Source: a virus. From it: a DNA stretch of 39,493 nt. Within the stretch, counting starts at the first letter, position 1. Each line of letters begins with the position of its first letter. This document shows positions 16,321-23,043 of the stretch, in pieces. The stretch is from positions 1 through 39,493 of the IMG/VR virus record IMGVR_UViG_3300049847_000387. The stretch is one strand, 5' to 3'. Both the position numbers and the translations under genes were made by a program. Under the pieces are notes generated by a model, which was not told where the DNA came from, ran no database searches, and saw nothing but the letters and a program-made list of their open reading frames with translations.

Positions 16321-17954
16321 TGGCACAGTCAACTGTCACATCAGGCTATGCAACAAATGTCGCAGCTGCCTTTAGACAGGTTGGGTTTGGTGTGCTTATT
16401 GCTTGGCAGCGCGTAACCGTTGCAAACACCGCATTCTTTACCATTGGAACAAGCACCATCGGTGGTGGCGACTTTATTAAAAGCTCTGGTTCGTTTGTCA
16501 CATTCTTTGACAAGTATCAGTTCACTAATTATTCAGATTACGTTATTAACTGGTCGGTGCAGCGCAAACTTGGACAATACCCATACGGCATGATTATGGC
16601 ACAGGCAGATGTTGTTATGGACAACACTTCGGGCTTATTCCTGCCGAATAAAGATGCGACGATTGGTTCGGGTATACTACCTAACCGACCGCTTAAAATA
16701 AGTGCATCTATAGGTCAAGAGTCACTTATGCAGTTTACAGGCTATACAGGGCAGCCAGAACTTAGTATTAGTGATCGCAAGCTTACACTGCACGCCTTTG
16801 ATGCAATGGATTATATTTCAAAAGCCAGTATTACCACGTCGGGAACTACGACATCAGGAAGCAGCACAACAACATCTGGTTACCTTGCAAATATAAATGG
16901 TTCAATCGTATTTCAATACATACTTACAACGCTCGGTTTTAGCACTAATCAGTATGTGCTCGATCAGGCATTACAAAGTAATTACGGCTATATATCGCTT
17001 GCCGACAGAAAATACGGCGACATTATTAATGATATGGTCATAGCTGAACAGGGGCTTGCTTTTGTTGATGAAGGCGGTATATTCCGTTTTTGGAACCGAC
17101 AACACTTCTTAACCACTTCTGGTGTGCGCCAATATGATCTTGACTATAGTAATGTTATGGAACTTGAATATGAAAACACACCTATTATTAATGATGTCAT
17201 TGTGCAAGCAAAACCGCGTGCGCTTACCGCAGTTAGTCCTATATGGACACTTGGAACACCACAAATAATATTGCCCCAACAATCTATAACTATATTTGCA
17301 GACTTCTCTGATGCTGATGGCGATTTGCCTGCTTCTGCAATTACAACACCGCTTAGCAATTCAGATGCAAAAAGCTATTTTTCTGTAAATACTGCTATGG
17401 ATGGAACAGGCACAAACTTATCTGGCATTATAGTTTTATCTAATACTTATCTGTTTGGTAAGACCTACAAAATGACATTCTTAAATACCAGTAGCACTGT
17501 AACTGGTTATATATGGAAATTAGTATTGTCTGGCACCGCTGCAAAGGTTACACAAAGTATAGAACAACGATACCTAGATGCAACAAGTATTGAAGCCTAT
17601 GGGCGTAATCCATCAAACAATGGCGACCCAATAACAATAATCAATGATTATATTCAAGATAGTTCTTCAGCATATTCACTTGCATATACACTTGTAAAAG
17701 AATATGGCACGCCACGCCGACGATATAAGGCAACAATATTCCCACGTCCTGAACTACAGATTGGCGATTGGGGAAGGCTTACTGTTCCTGATGCAAATAA
17801 TGATGTAAAGAACACCTATATTGTTGGCATACAGACACAGATGGCTATAAATGCAGATTTTAAGCAAATATTGTGGCTTGAGGAACGAACCCCAAAAAGC
17901 TATTTTACCGTAGGAACATCATTAATAGCTGGTGCTGATGAAATAGCACCGTAA
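16320..17954 (+). CDS. Tail tip / baseplate-type protein
   Basis: 544 aa, beta-rich throughout, in the position where siphoviruses encode tail-associated or hub-like proteins. Segments such as YVINWSVQRKLGQYPYGMIM and LTLHAFDAMDYISKASI resemble the ring-forming, gp27-like domains of tail-tip hub proteins. Several TTTSGSST-type linkers are present. No lysozyme or peptidase motif is seen, so it is not obviously a tail lysin. Specific receptor or hub function remains inferred. Confidence 0.6.
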   Translation: MAQSTVTSGYATNVAAAFRQVGFGVLIAWQRVTVANTAFFTIGTSTIGGGDFIKSSGSFVTFFDKYQFTNYSDYVINWSVQRKLGQYPYGMIMAQADVVMDNTSGLFLPNKDATIGSGILPNRPLKISASIGQESLMQFTGYTGQPELSISDRKLTLHAFDAMDYISKASITTSGTTTSGSSTTTSGYLANINGSIVFQYILTTLGFSTNQYVLDQALQSNYGYISLADRKYGDIINDMVIAEQGLAFVDEGGIFRFWNRQHFLTTSGVRQYDLDYSNVMELEYENTPIINDVIVQAKPRALTAVSPIWTLGTPQIILPQQSITIFADFSDADGDLPASAITTPLSNSDAKSYFSVNTAMDGTGTNLSGIIVLSNTYLFGKTYKMTFLNTSSTVTGYIWKLVLSGTAAKVTQSIEQRYLDATSIEAYGRNPSNNGDPITIINDYIQDSSSAYSLAYTLVKEYGTPRRRYKATIFPRPELQIGDWGRLTVPDANNDVKNTYIVGIQTQMAINADFKQILWLEERTPKSYFTVGTSLIAGADEIAP

Positions 17955-17962
17955 GGAATAAC

Positions 17963-18376
17963 ATGGGCGCAATATATAATCTTCTAGAAAGTCAATTTGA
18001 AATCGTAAGATCAGGAAATTTTCCATTAATATATACTGTTAGTGAGTCGGTTGGTGTTAGCGGCACCGCACAACTAGATTTAACAGCATTAAATTTAAAT
18101 ATATTTACATTTCCATTTCATACATTTTTATATAAAACTGCACTCGGTGGTGGTGGAACATCGGCTATTTGGACACCAGCACCATTTACTACTTATAGAA
18201 CAGACGGCACAATAAGCAGTTCAGTAACATATACATTTAACATTGGTGTTGCCAAAACTGGAGTTTTTGCATCAATGAACGTCACTGCATACGACAGAAA
18301 TGCTTCACTTACCGATACCATACAATTGGTATATTTAATGTCTAATGTTCCTATACCAAACTTATACTTTGGGTAA
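17963..18376 (+). CDS. Hypothetical tail-region protein
   Basis: 137 aa, beta-rich with many Thr/Ser, lacking recognisable motifs. The ribosome binding site TAAGGAATAAC precedes ATG at 17963, 8 bases after the tail-tip gene ends. The composition resembles small fibre or decoration proteins. Its stop codon contributes to the -35-like element of late promoter copy 4, so transcription is boosted right after it. Confidence 0.6.
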   Translation: MGAIYNLLESQFEIVRSGNFPLIYTVSESVGVSGTAQLDLTALNLNIFTFPFHTFLYKTALGGGGTSAIWTPAPFTTYRTDGTISSSVTYTFNIGVAKTGVFASMNVTAYDRNASLTDTIQLVYLMSNVPIPNLYFG

Positions 18377-18411
18377 TCACATTTTGTTATAAAAGTTACT
18401 ATTAAAGAGAG
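18374..18411 (+). promoter_or_regulatory. Putative phage late promoter, copy 4 (before fibre and lysis genes)
   Basis: TAATCA at 18374-18379, a 17-bp spacer, then TACTATTAAAGAGAG at 18397-18411. The ribosome binding site AGAGAGGATAAC leads to the ATG at 18418. Spacing and core match the other copies. It would drive the lysis block at 19.4-20.8 kb. Confidence 0.62.
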
Positions 18412-18417
18412 GATAAC

Positions 18418-18840
18418 ATGATTTTAAGACCACAACTTGAACCAACAGACCATCAAGCAGTGCTCGATTACTATACTGCACATTATCAAGAAGTGCATAT
18501 ATTGTCATGCAACAAGTGCAAAGAGGATTTGGGCATTGAAATTCGTGGCGAAATATCTGGCTATAAGATGAACGATAACGGCTTTACCATCCTACCATTT
18601 GGCGCTAATTTGCTTGCCAGTCGCGTGCGTTCTGATAGTTCTATGGGTTATCAATGTATGTGCGGTAATGATACACGAGGCACCGCACTTGAAGAAGAGA
18701 TGTCGCCACAAGGGACATTTTTACCACATGAAGTATTTGCTATACATCAGAAACAAGCTGAAATTGGATGGAAACCAAAGGTAAAAATAAAGGGTAATAA
18801 AGAAGTCCACGAGACATTTACCAGAGAGCGAGTTAAATAA
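18418..18840 (+). CDS. Hypothetical zinc-ribbon-like protein
   Basis: 140 aa with two Cys pairs: CNKC at about residue 31 and CMCG at about residue 78. This spacing could bind one zinc ion. The rest has no recognisable family. It is the first gene after late promoter copy 4 and overlaps the following fibre-like gene by one base (TAATG). It could be a virion component or a regulator; neighbours are structural, but metal ribbons are also common in phage regulators. Confidence 0.65.
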   Translation: MILRPQLEPTDHQAVLDYYTAHYQEVHILSCNKCKEDLGIEIRGEISGYKMNDNGFTILPFGANLLASRVRSDSSMGYQCMCGNDTRGTALEEEMSPQGTFLPHEVFAIHQKQAEIGWKPKVKIKGNKEVHETFTRERVK

Positions 18841-19376
18841 TGGCATATTCAGCATGGTCCGTAATTGCAGGCGAGCAACCCACCGCAGCAAAATGGAATA
18901 TTCTTGGAACAAATGATGCTAGTTTCAACGATGGAACTGGTATTGGAACTGGCGCAATTACAGCCACTAAAATTGGAACAGATGCAAGTTTTGCATGGGC
19001 TTCATGGACACCAACACTAACAAACTTATCAGGCGGAACACTTAACTACTCAAAATATATACAAATAGGAAAAACAATACATGCACGTTTTAAATATACA
19101 CTTGCTGGTGCAGGTGTTGGAACATCGCCGACAATAACATTACCAGTTGCAGCAAGTGCAGATTATGCAACGTCAGGCGAGTCATTTTTGAGCACTGTAA
19201 GCTTTGTAGATTTAGGTATAAATTTTTATGCTGGTCAAGTATTTTGGGCAACCAGCACTACCGTTACATTTAGGGTTCAAACTGGAACAACAACCAATGG
19301 TATCTCAGCAACAATACCGTTTACTTGGGGAACTGGCGATTATATACAAGCACATATTGTTTATGAGGCAGCGTAA
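18840..19376 (+). CDS. Tail-fibre-like protein
   Basis: 178 aa. The N-terminus MAYSAWSVIAGEQPTAAKWN followed by ILGTNDASFNDGTGIGTGAI is a recurrent module of phage and prophage fibre-like proteins. The remaining 130 residues are Thr/Gly/Ala-rich beta structure (WTPTLTNLSGGTLNYSKYI, then repeated hydrophobic-Thr strands), suggesting a carbohydrate- or surface-binding domain. The translational overlap with the previous gene is TAATG. Confidence 0.68.
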   Translation: MAYSAWSVIAGEQPTAAKWNILGTNDASFNDGTGIGTGAITATKIGTDASFAWASWTPTLTNLSGGTLNYSKYIQIGKTIHARFKYTLAGAGVGTSPTITLPVAASADYATSGESFLSTVSFVDLGINFYAGQVFWATSTTVTFRVQTGTTTNGISATIPFTWGTGDYIQAHIVYEAA

Positions 19377-19391
19377 GGAAGAATTACAAAA

Positions 19392-19751
19392 ATGTTTGCC
19401 GATCTTACACTTACAGAACTTGCGCCAATCTTATCAATATATATTGGTATGCTTGTTGGGTTTTATGGGCTTGTGAAGTTTCTTATTAAAAACGCTACAA
19501 GAGATAGAGAAAATGACAGGACAGAACGCAAAGAGTTTGTAAAAGCTATTAAAAATTTAACGGCTTCTGGCGACAGGCAAGCACAGGCAACAGAAAAAGC
19601 TGCGACAGAGGCAGAGAAGCGCAATGGACATCTTGCGGAACTTACCATTCAGAGCAAAAACGATACTTTAAAAGCCATTGCAGAGATAAAGCTGCATCAA
19701 AAAGTCAAAGAACAATCGGTCGAGCATCAAACAATAAAGAATAGAGAATAA
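19392..19751 (+). CDS. Single-pass membrane protein in the lysis block (holin-like)
   Basis: 119 aa. One hydrophobic segment is at about residues 9-30 (LAPILSIYIGMLVGFYGLV), followed by a long charged, helical C-terminal domain that looks coiled coil. It lies directly before the endolysin. This layout resembles XhlA-like holin-associated proteins of Gram-positive phages. It could be the holin, a holin partner or a tail-lysis regulator. It starts behind AAGGAAGAATTACAAAA. Confidence 0.6.
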   Translation: MFADLTLTELAPILSIYIGMLVGFYGLVKFLIKNATRDRENDRTERKEFVKAIKNLTASGDRQAQATEKAATEAEKRNGHLAELTIQSKNDTLKAIAEIKLHQKVKEQSVEHQTIKNRE

Positions 19752-19752
19752 T

Positions 19753-20544
19753 ATGACATATGCACAATGGAAAGCACAGGCTATCGGTCAGCCAATAGAT
19801 ATAGACCATGCTTATGGCGATCAGTGTGTCGATGTTTATTTAGATTATATTCAAAAGGTTTTGGGCGTTCAAAATTGGGCAAGTGTATCTGGTTACGGCA
19901 ATGCTAAAGATATGATTAATACATACAATCCTGCATATTTTGATAAGCTTATACCTGCTAACGCACAACAAGGCGACGTTATTGTTTATGGTCCGACAGC
20001 AACTAATAGTGCAGGTCATATTGCAATCGTTGATTCGGTCAATGGAACATCTGTTACTGTTATTGAGCAAAATGGTTTTAACCCAACAGGGGTGTGCTAT
20101 GTAACAACAAGGTCATATGCAAATTCATTAGGATTATTAAGAATAAAAGGGGGACATATGTCAACAATTATAGATGCTAGTTTAGTGGATGTGCTGCGTA
20201 TTGGGCACAGTGAAATAGGTGGTTGGGATTATTACGATACACATTCAGGCAAAAATGATGCATTATATCTTAATGCTTGGAAGGGTAGACCAGTTGAAGA
20301 TTTTATTAGGGCACAATGGTCAGAACCGAATGCTGTTAAATTTCGTGATGCTCGACTTCAGGCATTTGCAGATAGTCCAGTATTAAAAAAACAAGTTGCT
20401 GACGATAAGGTATTGATTGATAACTTACAGAAGCAAATTACAGATCTACAGGCACAATCTGCTATTCATTCAACAGACACAGTTAATCTTAACGCGCTTG
20501 GTGTTGCTCTTAAATGGCTAATATCAAGGCTCGGATTAAAATAA
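19753..20544 (+). CDS. Endolysin with CHAP domain
   Basis: 263 aa. Residues 10-125 are a CHAP cysteine amidohydrolase/peptidase: Cys25 in AYGDQCVDV, a GDVIVYG strand, His89 in SAGHIAIVDS and an acidic partner in VIEQNG. The domain cleaves peptidoglycan peptide or amide bonds. Residues 136-263 form a distinct region with a Trp-containing part (YLNAWKGRPVEDFI), a coiled coil (VADDKVLIDNLQKQITDLQ) and a hydrophobic tail, probably for wall binding and oligomerisation. An internal in-frame start at 20158 follows AAAGGGGGACAT. No signal peptide is visible, so release would need the adjacent membrane proteins. Confidence 0.88.
   Translation: MTYAQWKAQAIGQPIDIDHAYGDQCVDVYLDYIQKVLGVQNWASVSGYGNAKDMINTYNPAYFDKLIPANAQQGDVIVYGPTATNSAGHIAIVDSVNGTSVTVIEQNGFNPTGVCYVTTRSYANSLGLLRIKGGHMSTIIDASLVDVLRIGHSEIGGWDYYDTHSGKNDALYLNAWKGRPVEDFIRAQWSEPNAVKFRDARLQAFADSPVLKKQVADDKVLIDNLQKQITDLQAQSAIHSTDTVNLNALGVALKWLISRLGLK
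20158..20544 (+). CDS. Endolysin C-terminal domain from internal start (putative)
   Basis: An in-frame ATG at codon 136 follows the very strong ribosome binding site AAAGGGGG with a short spacer. The product would be 128 aa, containing only the putative wall-binding and coiled-coil region. Some Gram-positive phage endolysins are known to make such C-terminal fragments by internal initiation and to assemble them with the full-length enzyme. The sequence here fits that scheme; expression is inferred. Confidence 0.55.
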   Translation: MSTIIDASLVDVLRIGHSEIGGWDYYDTHSGKNDALYLNAWKGRPVEDFIRAQWSEPNAVKFRDARLQAFADSPVLKKQVADDKVLIDNLQKQITDLQAQSAIHSTDTVNLNALGVALKWLISRLGLK

Positions 20545-20565
20545 GTAACTAAGGAGTTAAATAAA

Positions 20566-20763
20566 ATGAGCATAACAGCACTAGACAAAGCACAATGGAT
20601 TTCAGTAGTTAAGACAACGCTATACTCAGGTGCATCAGCAGCATTTGCAGTTTTTGTCGCTAACCACTACCAGTTCAACAAAACTGTGTTGGCAGCAGCA
20701 GCGGCGGCAGCTCTTGCAGCAGCAATCAAGACTGTAGAAAAAGCATTTACGCCAACTGTGTAG
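20566..20763 (+). CDS. Holin-like small membrane protein
   Basis: 65 aa, with two hydrophobic stretches: about 17-33 (TLYSGASAAFAVFVANHY) and an Ala-rich helix at about 40-54. A short C-terminal tail ends with AFTPTV. Length, topology and the position immediately after the endolysin and before the operon terminator match class II-type holins. The ribosome binding site TAAGGAGTTAAATAAA is strong. The role is to permeabilise the membrane to release the CHAP endolysin. Confidence 0.72.
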   Translation: MSITALDKAQWISVVKTTLYSGASAAFAVFVANHYQFNKTVLAAAAAAALAAAIKTVEKAFTPTV

Positions 20764-20797
20764 TATAATACTATTGGGTTGTGTTGGCGGAAGCAGT

Positions 20798-20825
20798 AAA
20801 AAAGCATCGTAACAGATGCTTTTTT
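20798..20825. terminator. Bidirectional intrinsic terminator between convergent operons
   Basis: AAAAAAGCATC (20798-20808) pairs perfectly with GATGCTTTTTT (20815-20825) around a 6-base loop. Both strands carry the T run, so it ends the plus-strand late operon and the minus-strand lysozyme-like gene. Confidence 0.9.
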
Positions 20826-20827
20826 AT

Positions 20828-21379
20828 TTACCACCATCTGTGTTGAAGCCAGAAGATATAGCTGCCTTGCCAACAATTATCGCCAGTTCCTAGATAACAG
20901 TATTTTTTTGCATAATTACTAAACCAAGCATTTTGACAAGCATAATCATAACCACAAGGATTTAATACCTTACTGGCTGGACATGCTTGCCCGATGCCGT
21001 CACAGCCTTCAGAATTTGGATTTCGCGTTCTACAGCCACTTTCATGCATGTAAATGTAGTTGGCGTATGAATTATCGCCACAGCCAGCCACAACGTCACT
21101 GAGGGGCGCTGCGTGCGCCACAGGGCGTTGCACAGACGCTAACACAGCCTGCTGTGCTTTTCTGGTTTGCAGTTGTATTTGCAGATCGTCTATTTTCTGC
21201 TTTTGTTCTTGCGTCTGTTTTTCGAGGTCCTGAAGTCTCTGTGCCGCATCTTTATTCTGCTGCAATCGTTGATCTTCAAGTTGTTTTGTTATTCGTTGTA
21301 TATTGTGCTGGTATCTGGTTAGTAGATTGTGGGAAAATGCCAGAAACCCTAGAGTTGAAATAGCTGTGACAATCAACAC
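20828..21379 (-). CDS. Membrane-anchored lysozyme-like protein with Cys-rich catalytic domain
   Basis: 183 aa from the GTG at 21379. A hydrophobic segment (VTAISTLGFLAFS) is followed by a coiled coil (about 25-70) and a C-terminal Cys-rich domain: YANYIYMHESGC (Glu a candidate catalytic acid), EGCDGIGQACPAS, CGYDYACQNAWF and a final WLQHRWW. The layout is of lytic-transglycosylase or lysozyme type; the Cys-rich version is one I associate with Saccharibacteria. The frame remains open upstream: an ATA at 21400, with AAGGAG 7 bases before it, would add a basic IKRFYIA signal-anchor start. The protein is probably exported. It may act in entry, exclusion or lysis. It lies behind a late-type promoter. 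Confidence 0.72.
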   Translation of the reverse strand: MLIVTAISTLGFLAFSHNLLTRYQHNIQRITKQLEDQRLQQNKDAAQRLQDLEKQTQEQKQKIDDLQIQLQTRKAQQAVLASVQRPVAHAAPLSDVVAGCGDNSYANYIYMHESGCRTRNPNSEGCDGIGQACPASKVLNPCGYDYACQNAWFSNYAKKYCYLGTGDNCWQGSYIFWLQHRWW

Positions 21380-21424
21380 CGCTATGTAAAATCGTTTTAT
21401 AAGCTGACTCCTTACGTTGTTGCC

Positions 21425-21462
21425 TATACTTTAATTTTATATAAAAATGTCGGTTGCGATTA
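21425..21462 (-). promoter_or_regulatory. Putative phage late promoter, copy 5 (minus, before lysozyme-like gene)
   Basis: On the minus strand, TAATCG (21462-21457), a 17-bp spacer, then TAAAATTAAAGTATA from 21439 to 21425. The TAA is the stop codon of the upstream small membrane gene. Geometry and core agree with the plus-strand copies, so the lysozyme-like gene belongs to the same expression class as the capsid and tail. Confidence 0.6.
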
Positions 21463-21660
21463 CTTAGCTTGCAGTATGGCTTTGGTTTTTTCCATGCCAT
21501 CAAAGATGCCACGATTATACTGCGCTTGGCTATTTTGCATGAATGCGAAAACAACGGCTCCTATGATAATCCATATTAGTGAAACGATAACGACTGTCTT
21601 GGCAGTGCTACTTTTTTTCGTTTCTGGTGTTGATATTTGAGTTTCTTTTTTTGTAGACAT
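21460..21660 (-). CDS. Small single-pass membrane protein
   Basis: 66 aa. A polar, Thr/Ser/Lys-rich N-terminus (1-23) precedes one transmembrane helix (VVIVSLIWIIIGAVVFAFM, about 24-43) and a short soluble tail, FDGMEKTKAIL. The ATG follows AAAGGAGCACGCAAA, nearly the same leader as that of the plus-strand early operon at 24401. It has a strong housekeeping promoter at 21728-21700, so it is probably expressed early. Superinfection exclusion or antiholin roles are possible; sequence does not decide. Confidence 0.7.
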   Translation of the reverse strand: MSTKKETQISTPETKKSSTAKTVVIVSLIWIIIGAVVFAFMQNSQAQYNRGIFDGMEKTKAILQAK

Positions 21661-21699
21661 TTTGCGTGCTCCTTTGCAATTATTTAATACTACCTCTAT

Positions 21700-21728
21700 A
21701 TATTAGCATGAGCGCAATCATTTGTCAA
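21700..21728 (-). promoter_or_regulatory. Housekeeping-type promoter (minus) with abutting 13-bp motif
   Basis: On the minus strand, TTGACA (21728-21723), a 17-bp spacer and TAATAT (21705-21700). Immediately upstream, at 21741-21729, is CGAACACGAACCG, directly touching the -35. The promoter at 24338 has the same motif in the same place, suggesting joint control of both units. Confidence 0.75.
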
Positions 21729-21739
21729 CGGTTCGTGTT

Positions 21740-21873
21740 CGGTAAAATAAAAGCACCACCTGTTTTTTCGGTGGTGCTTTATCCAGAGGCTAGCCGTTAT
21801 TCTATTATGCGTGCACGCTCATAGTGTCTTGATGTTTCGCTTGGTTTTATAATCATATTTGTTTTATGATTAT
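21740..21873 (-). ncRNA. Candidate small RNA 1
   Basis: About 130 nt on the minus strand from the promoter at 21908-21880 to a strong terminator at 21780-21750. Its 5' end is a hairpin (ATAATCATA/TATGATTAT, 21873-21849) and it contains the palindrome GCGTGCACGC (21809-21818). A 19-aa ORF (21856-21797) lacks a ribosome binding site. It may also be produced as the 3' end of the upstream minus-strand message. Function is unknown. Confidence 0.45.
21750..21780 (-). terminator. Intrinsic terminator (minus) of the 21.9-22.7 kb genes and small RNA 1
   Basis: AAAGCACCACC (21750-21760) pairs perfectly with GGTGGTGCTTT (21770-21780). Read on the minus strand the hairpin is followed by TTTTATTTT, a good U-rich tail. 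It stops minus transcription before the promoter at 21728. Confidence 0.85.
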
Positions 21874-21879
21874 GTATCT

Positions 21880-21908
21880 ATTTTAGCACGTTTATTATTA
21901 TTTGTCAA
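21880..21908 (-). promoter_or_regulatory. Housekeeping-type promoter (minus) of candidate small RNA 1
   Basis: On the minus strand, TTGACA (21908-21903), a 17-bp spacer and TAAAAT (21885-21880). No gene with a ribosome binding site lies between it and the terminator at 21780-21750, which is why I propose an RNA product. The CGAACA motif is absent here. Confidence 0.65.
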
Positions 21909-21923
21909 TGCTTTGTCTATGTT

Positions 21924-22331
21924 TTATGCGGTGCGCGTGGTATACCGACGCAGCGCCATTATTGCCAACTCTTCATCCATCGTTATGAACTCAAGTTGGT
22001 CGGAGTAATGTTGCCCAAGCTCTAAAGCGCTGTCAGCATATGCCGCGCTTGGATGCGACACTGCTTGGTTAAGTAAATGTGTTGTTGCCGATTTAAATAG
22101 CTCTATGCGGTCCATGCTTGGCTTAAAGTAGCCGAATTGATCTAGCATATCATTTGCCACTTTTTTGTGCGGTATAGGTGTAGGTGGCATTACATGATGC
22201 ATGAGACGATGATTAAAGTGGTGCGTTGGAAGTATAAGCGCTGGATGGCAGCGTGTTGCACGAATTATTGGGTCAGGATGTTTTTGCCACGTTACTCTAT
22301 GAAAGTTGGCGTGATGCATTTCAACGCTCAT
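21924..22331 (-). CDS. Hypothetical protein, minus operon gene 2
   Basis: 135 aa, starting at an ATGA overlap with the stop of the upstream gene, so translation is coupled. The N-terminal third is His-rich (MSVEMHHANFHRV, then HHFNHRLMHHV), and the rest is helical with acidic patches (LEFITMDEELAIMALRRY). I do not recognise a family. The clustered His residues could bind metal. It is controlled with gene 1 by late promoter copy 6 and ends at the terminator near 21.75 kb. Confidence 0.6.
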   Translation of the reverse strand: MSVEMHHANFHRVTWQKHPDPIIRATRCHPALILPTHHFNHRLMHHVMPPTPIPHKKVANDMLDQFGYFKPSMDRIELFKSATTHLLNQAVSHPSAAYADSALELGQHYSDQLEFITMDEELAIMALRRYTTRTA

Positions 22332-22657
22332 GCGCCAAATCCTTCTGGTTCTTCGGGTATTTCGGTTACAAGTGTATCAAACAACCATTTAAATGTGCTT
22401 ACATCAACGTATGGTAGTTCTAATGTTGGAAAGTTATTTTCTTGCATCTGGCGCACAAGCTCAGGGCTTAGAAAACCATGCACATTATCGTCTTCATCAG
22501 AGTATTCAGCGTGATTAAAGTTTTCACGACCAATGAATTTACGGATGCGACTGTTGAACCAATGTAAGCCTATTACGCCAAGTTCGCCAGCATCTACACG
22601 AATAACAGGAGTTTGTATTGTTTCATCTTCAGGGACATATGGTTGTAATATTTCCAT
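22328..22657 (-). CDS. Hypothetical protein, minus operon gene 1
   Basis: 109 aa, acidic, with no membrane segment and no known motif. The ATG at 22657 follows AACAAGGATTTGCA, an acceptable ribosome binding site. The C-terminus (VDVSTFKWLFDTLVTEIPEE) looks helical. Its partner gene overlaps it by four bases. It is transcribed away from the ncRNA/zinc-finger region and behind late promoter copy 6. The function is unknown. Confidence 0.62.
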   Translation of the reverse strand: MEILQPYVPEDETIQTPVIRVDAGELGVIGLHWFNSRIRKFIGRENFNHAEYSDEDDNVHGFLSPELVRQMQENNFPTLELPYVDVSTFKWLFDTLVTEIPEEPEGFGA

Positions 22658-22680
22658 TGCAAATCCTTGTTAAGTGCGTA

Positions 22681-22718
22681 TCTACTTTAATCGTAGCTTT
22701 AATCACAATTAAAAATTA
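22681..22718 (-). promoter_or_regulatory. Putative phage late promoter, copy 6 (minus)
   Basis: On the minus strand, TAATTT (22718-22713), a 17-bp spacer, then TACGATTAAAGTAGA (22695-22681), with the start codon 23 bases on. A second near copy, TGTGATTAAAGC, sits just upstream in tandem, giving two overlapping -10-like cores. Confidence 0.55.
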
Positions 22719-22752
22719 TTACGATTATTTTTGCAATGTTTTCTACCGTCTA

Positions 22753-22908
22753 GTGCCTGAAACTTATCCACACGCTATATGTGGGGCTTGTAATTACTGC
22801 ACGCACAGGACTACAATAAAAGTCCACACGCTTCAGCCTAAATCATACAGGCGTGTCAAAATAATATGTATGAACCAAAACTCGAACTCATGTGAAACTT
22901 TATACTGA
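22753..22908 (+). CDS. Possible Ogr/Delta-like zinc-finger protein
   Basis: A 51-aa product from the GTG at 22753; the frame is open further upstream to 22618, but that part overlaps the opposite gene and is not protein-like. The core has CGACNYC, RTTIKVHTLQPKSYRRVKII and CMNQNSNSC, recalling the Cys4 zinc finger of P2 Ogr/Delta late activators (C-x2-C, ART, RY, C-x4-C). The last Cys pair is spaced by seven rather than four residues. There is no convincing ribosome binding site. It is either a real small activator, a decayed one, or coincidence. Confidence 0.35.
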   Translation: MPETYPHAICGACNYCTHRTTIKVHTLQPKSYRRVKIICMNQNSNSCETLY

Positions 22909-22936
22909 GTGAAGAGCTAGGCATAGTTGTAGAACT

Positions 22937-23008
22937 AAAAAAGCAACCCGATTGCAACGAGTTGCCGTTATAGTCAGATATTCTCTGAATGAAGTTTTGC
23001 TTCAGCCT
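22937..23008 (-). ncRNA. Candidate small RNA 2
   Basis: About 72 nt on the minus strand, from the promoter at 23043-23015 to a hairpin with a U tail (GCAAC 22943-22947 with GTTGC 22961-22965, T run to 22937). An upstream hairpin, TGAAG-CAAAA-CTTCA, is predicted near the 5' end. No ORF with a ribosome binding site is present. It is not a tRNA: there is no T-loop consensus and no U33. Confidence 0.42.
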
Positions 23009-23014
23009 GAGGGT

Positions 23015-23043
23015 ATCTTAACTGATGCCTTGAACCTTGTCAA
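23015..23043 (-). promoter_or_regulatory. Housekeeping-type promoter (minus) of candidate small RNA 2
   Basis: On the minus strand, TTGACA (23043-23038), a 17-bp spacer and TAAGAT (23020-23015). It is a perfect -35 at optimal spacing with no gene immediately downstream except the short unit ending near 22937. The reverse complement lies in the region upstream of the nuclease gene at 23095. Confidence 0.68.

Noticed and set aside
20761-20773. 13-base palindrome TAGTATAATACTA after the holin-like gene
   Set aside because: A perfect dyad but short and AT-only, and it includes the stop codon. No promoter or gene nearby would use it.
22618-22752. Long 96-aa plus-strand ORF including this stretch
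   Set aside because: The first 45 codons overlap the opposite gene and its promoter and have no protein-like features. Only the last 51 codons are worth considering.
22860-22900. T-loop-like CTCGAAC at about 22.88 kb
   Set aside because: The flanking bases do not pair as a T-arm on either strand and no cloverleaf can be drawn.
22937-23008. tRNA-like segment in the 22.9-23.0 kb gap
   Set aside because: A 7-base loop closed by TCAG/CTGA is present, but position 33 is not U, there is no TTCRA T-loop and no acceptor pairing. A small RNA explains it better.
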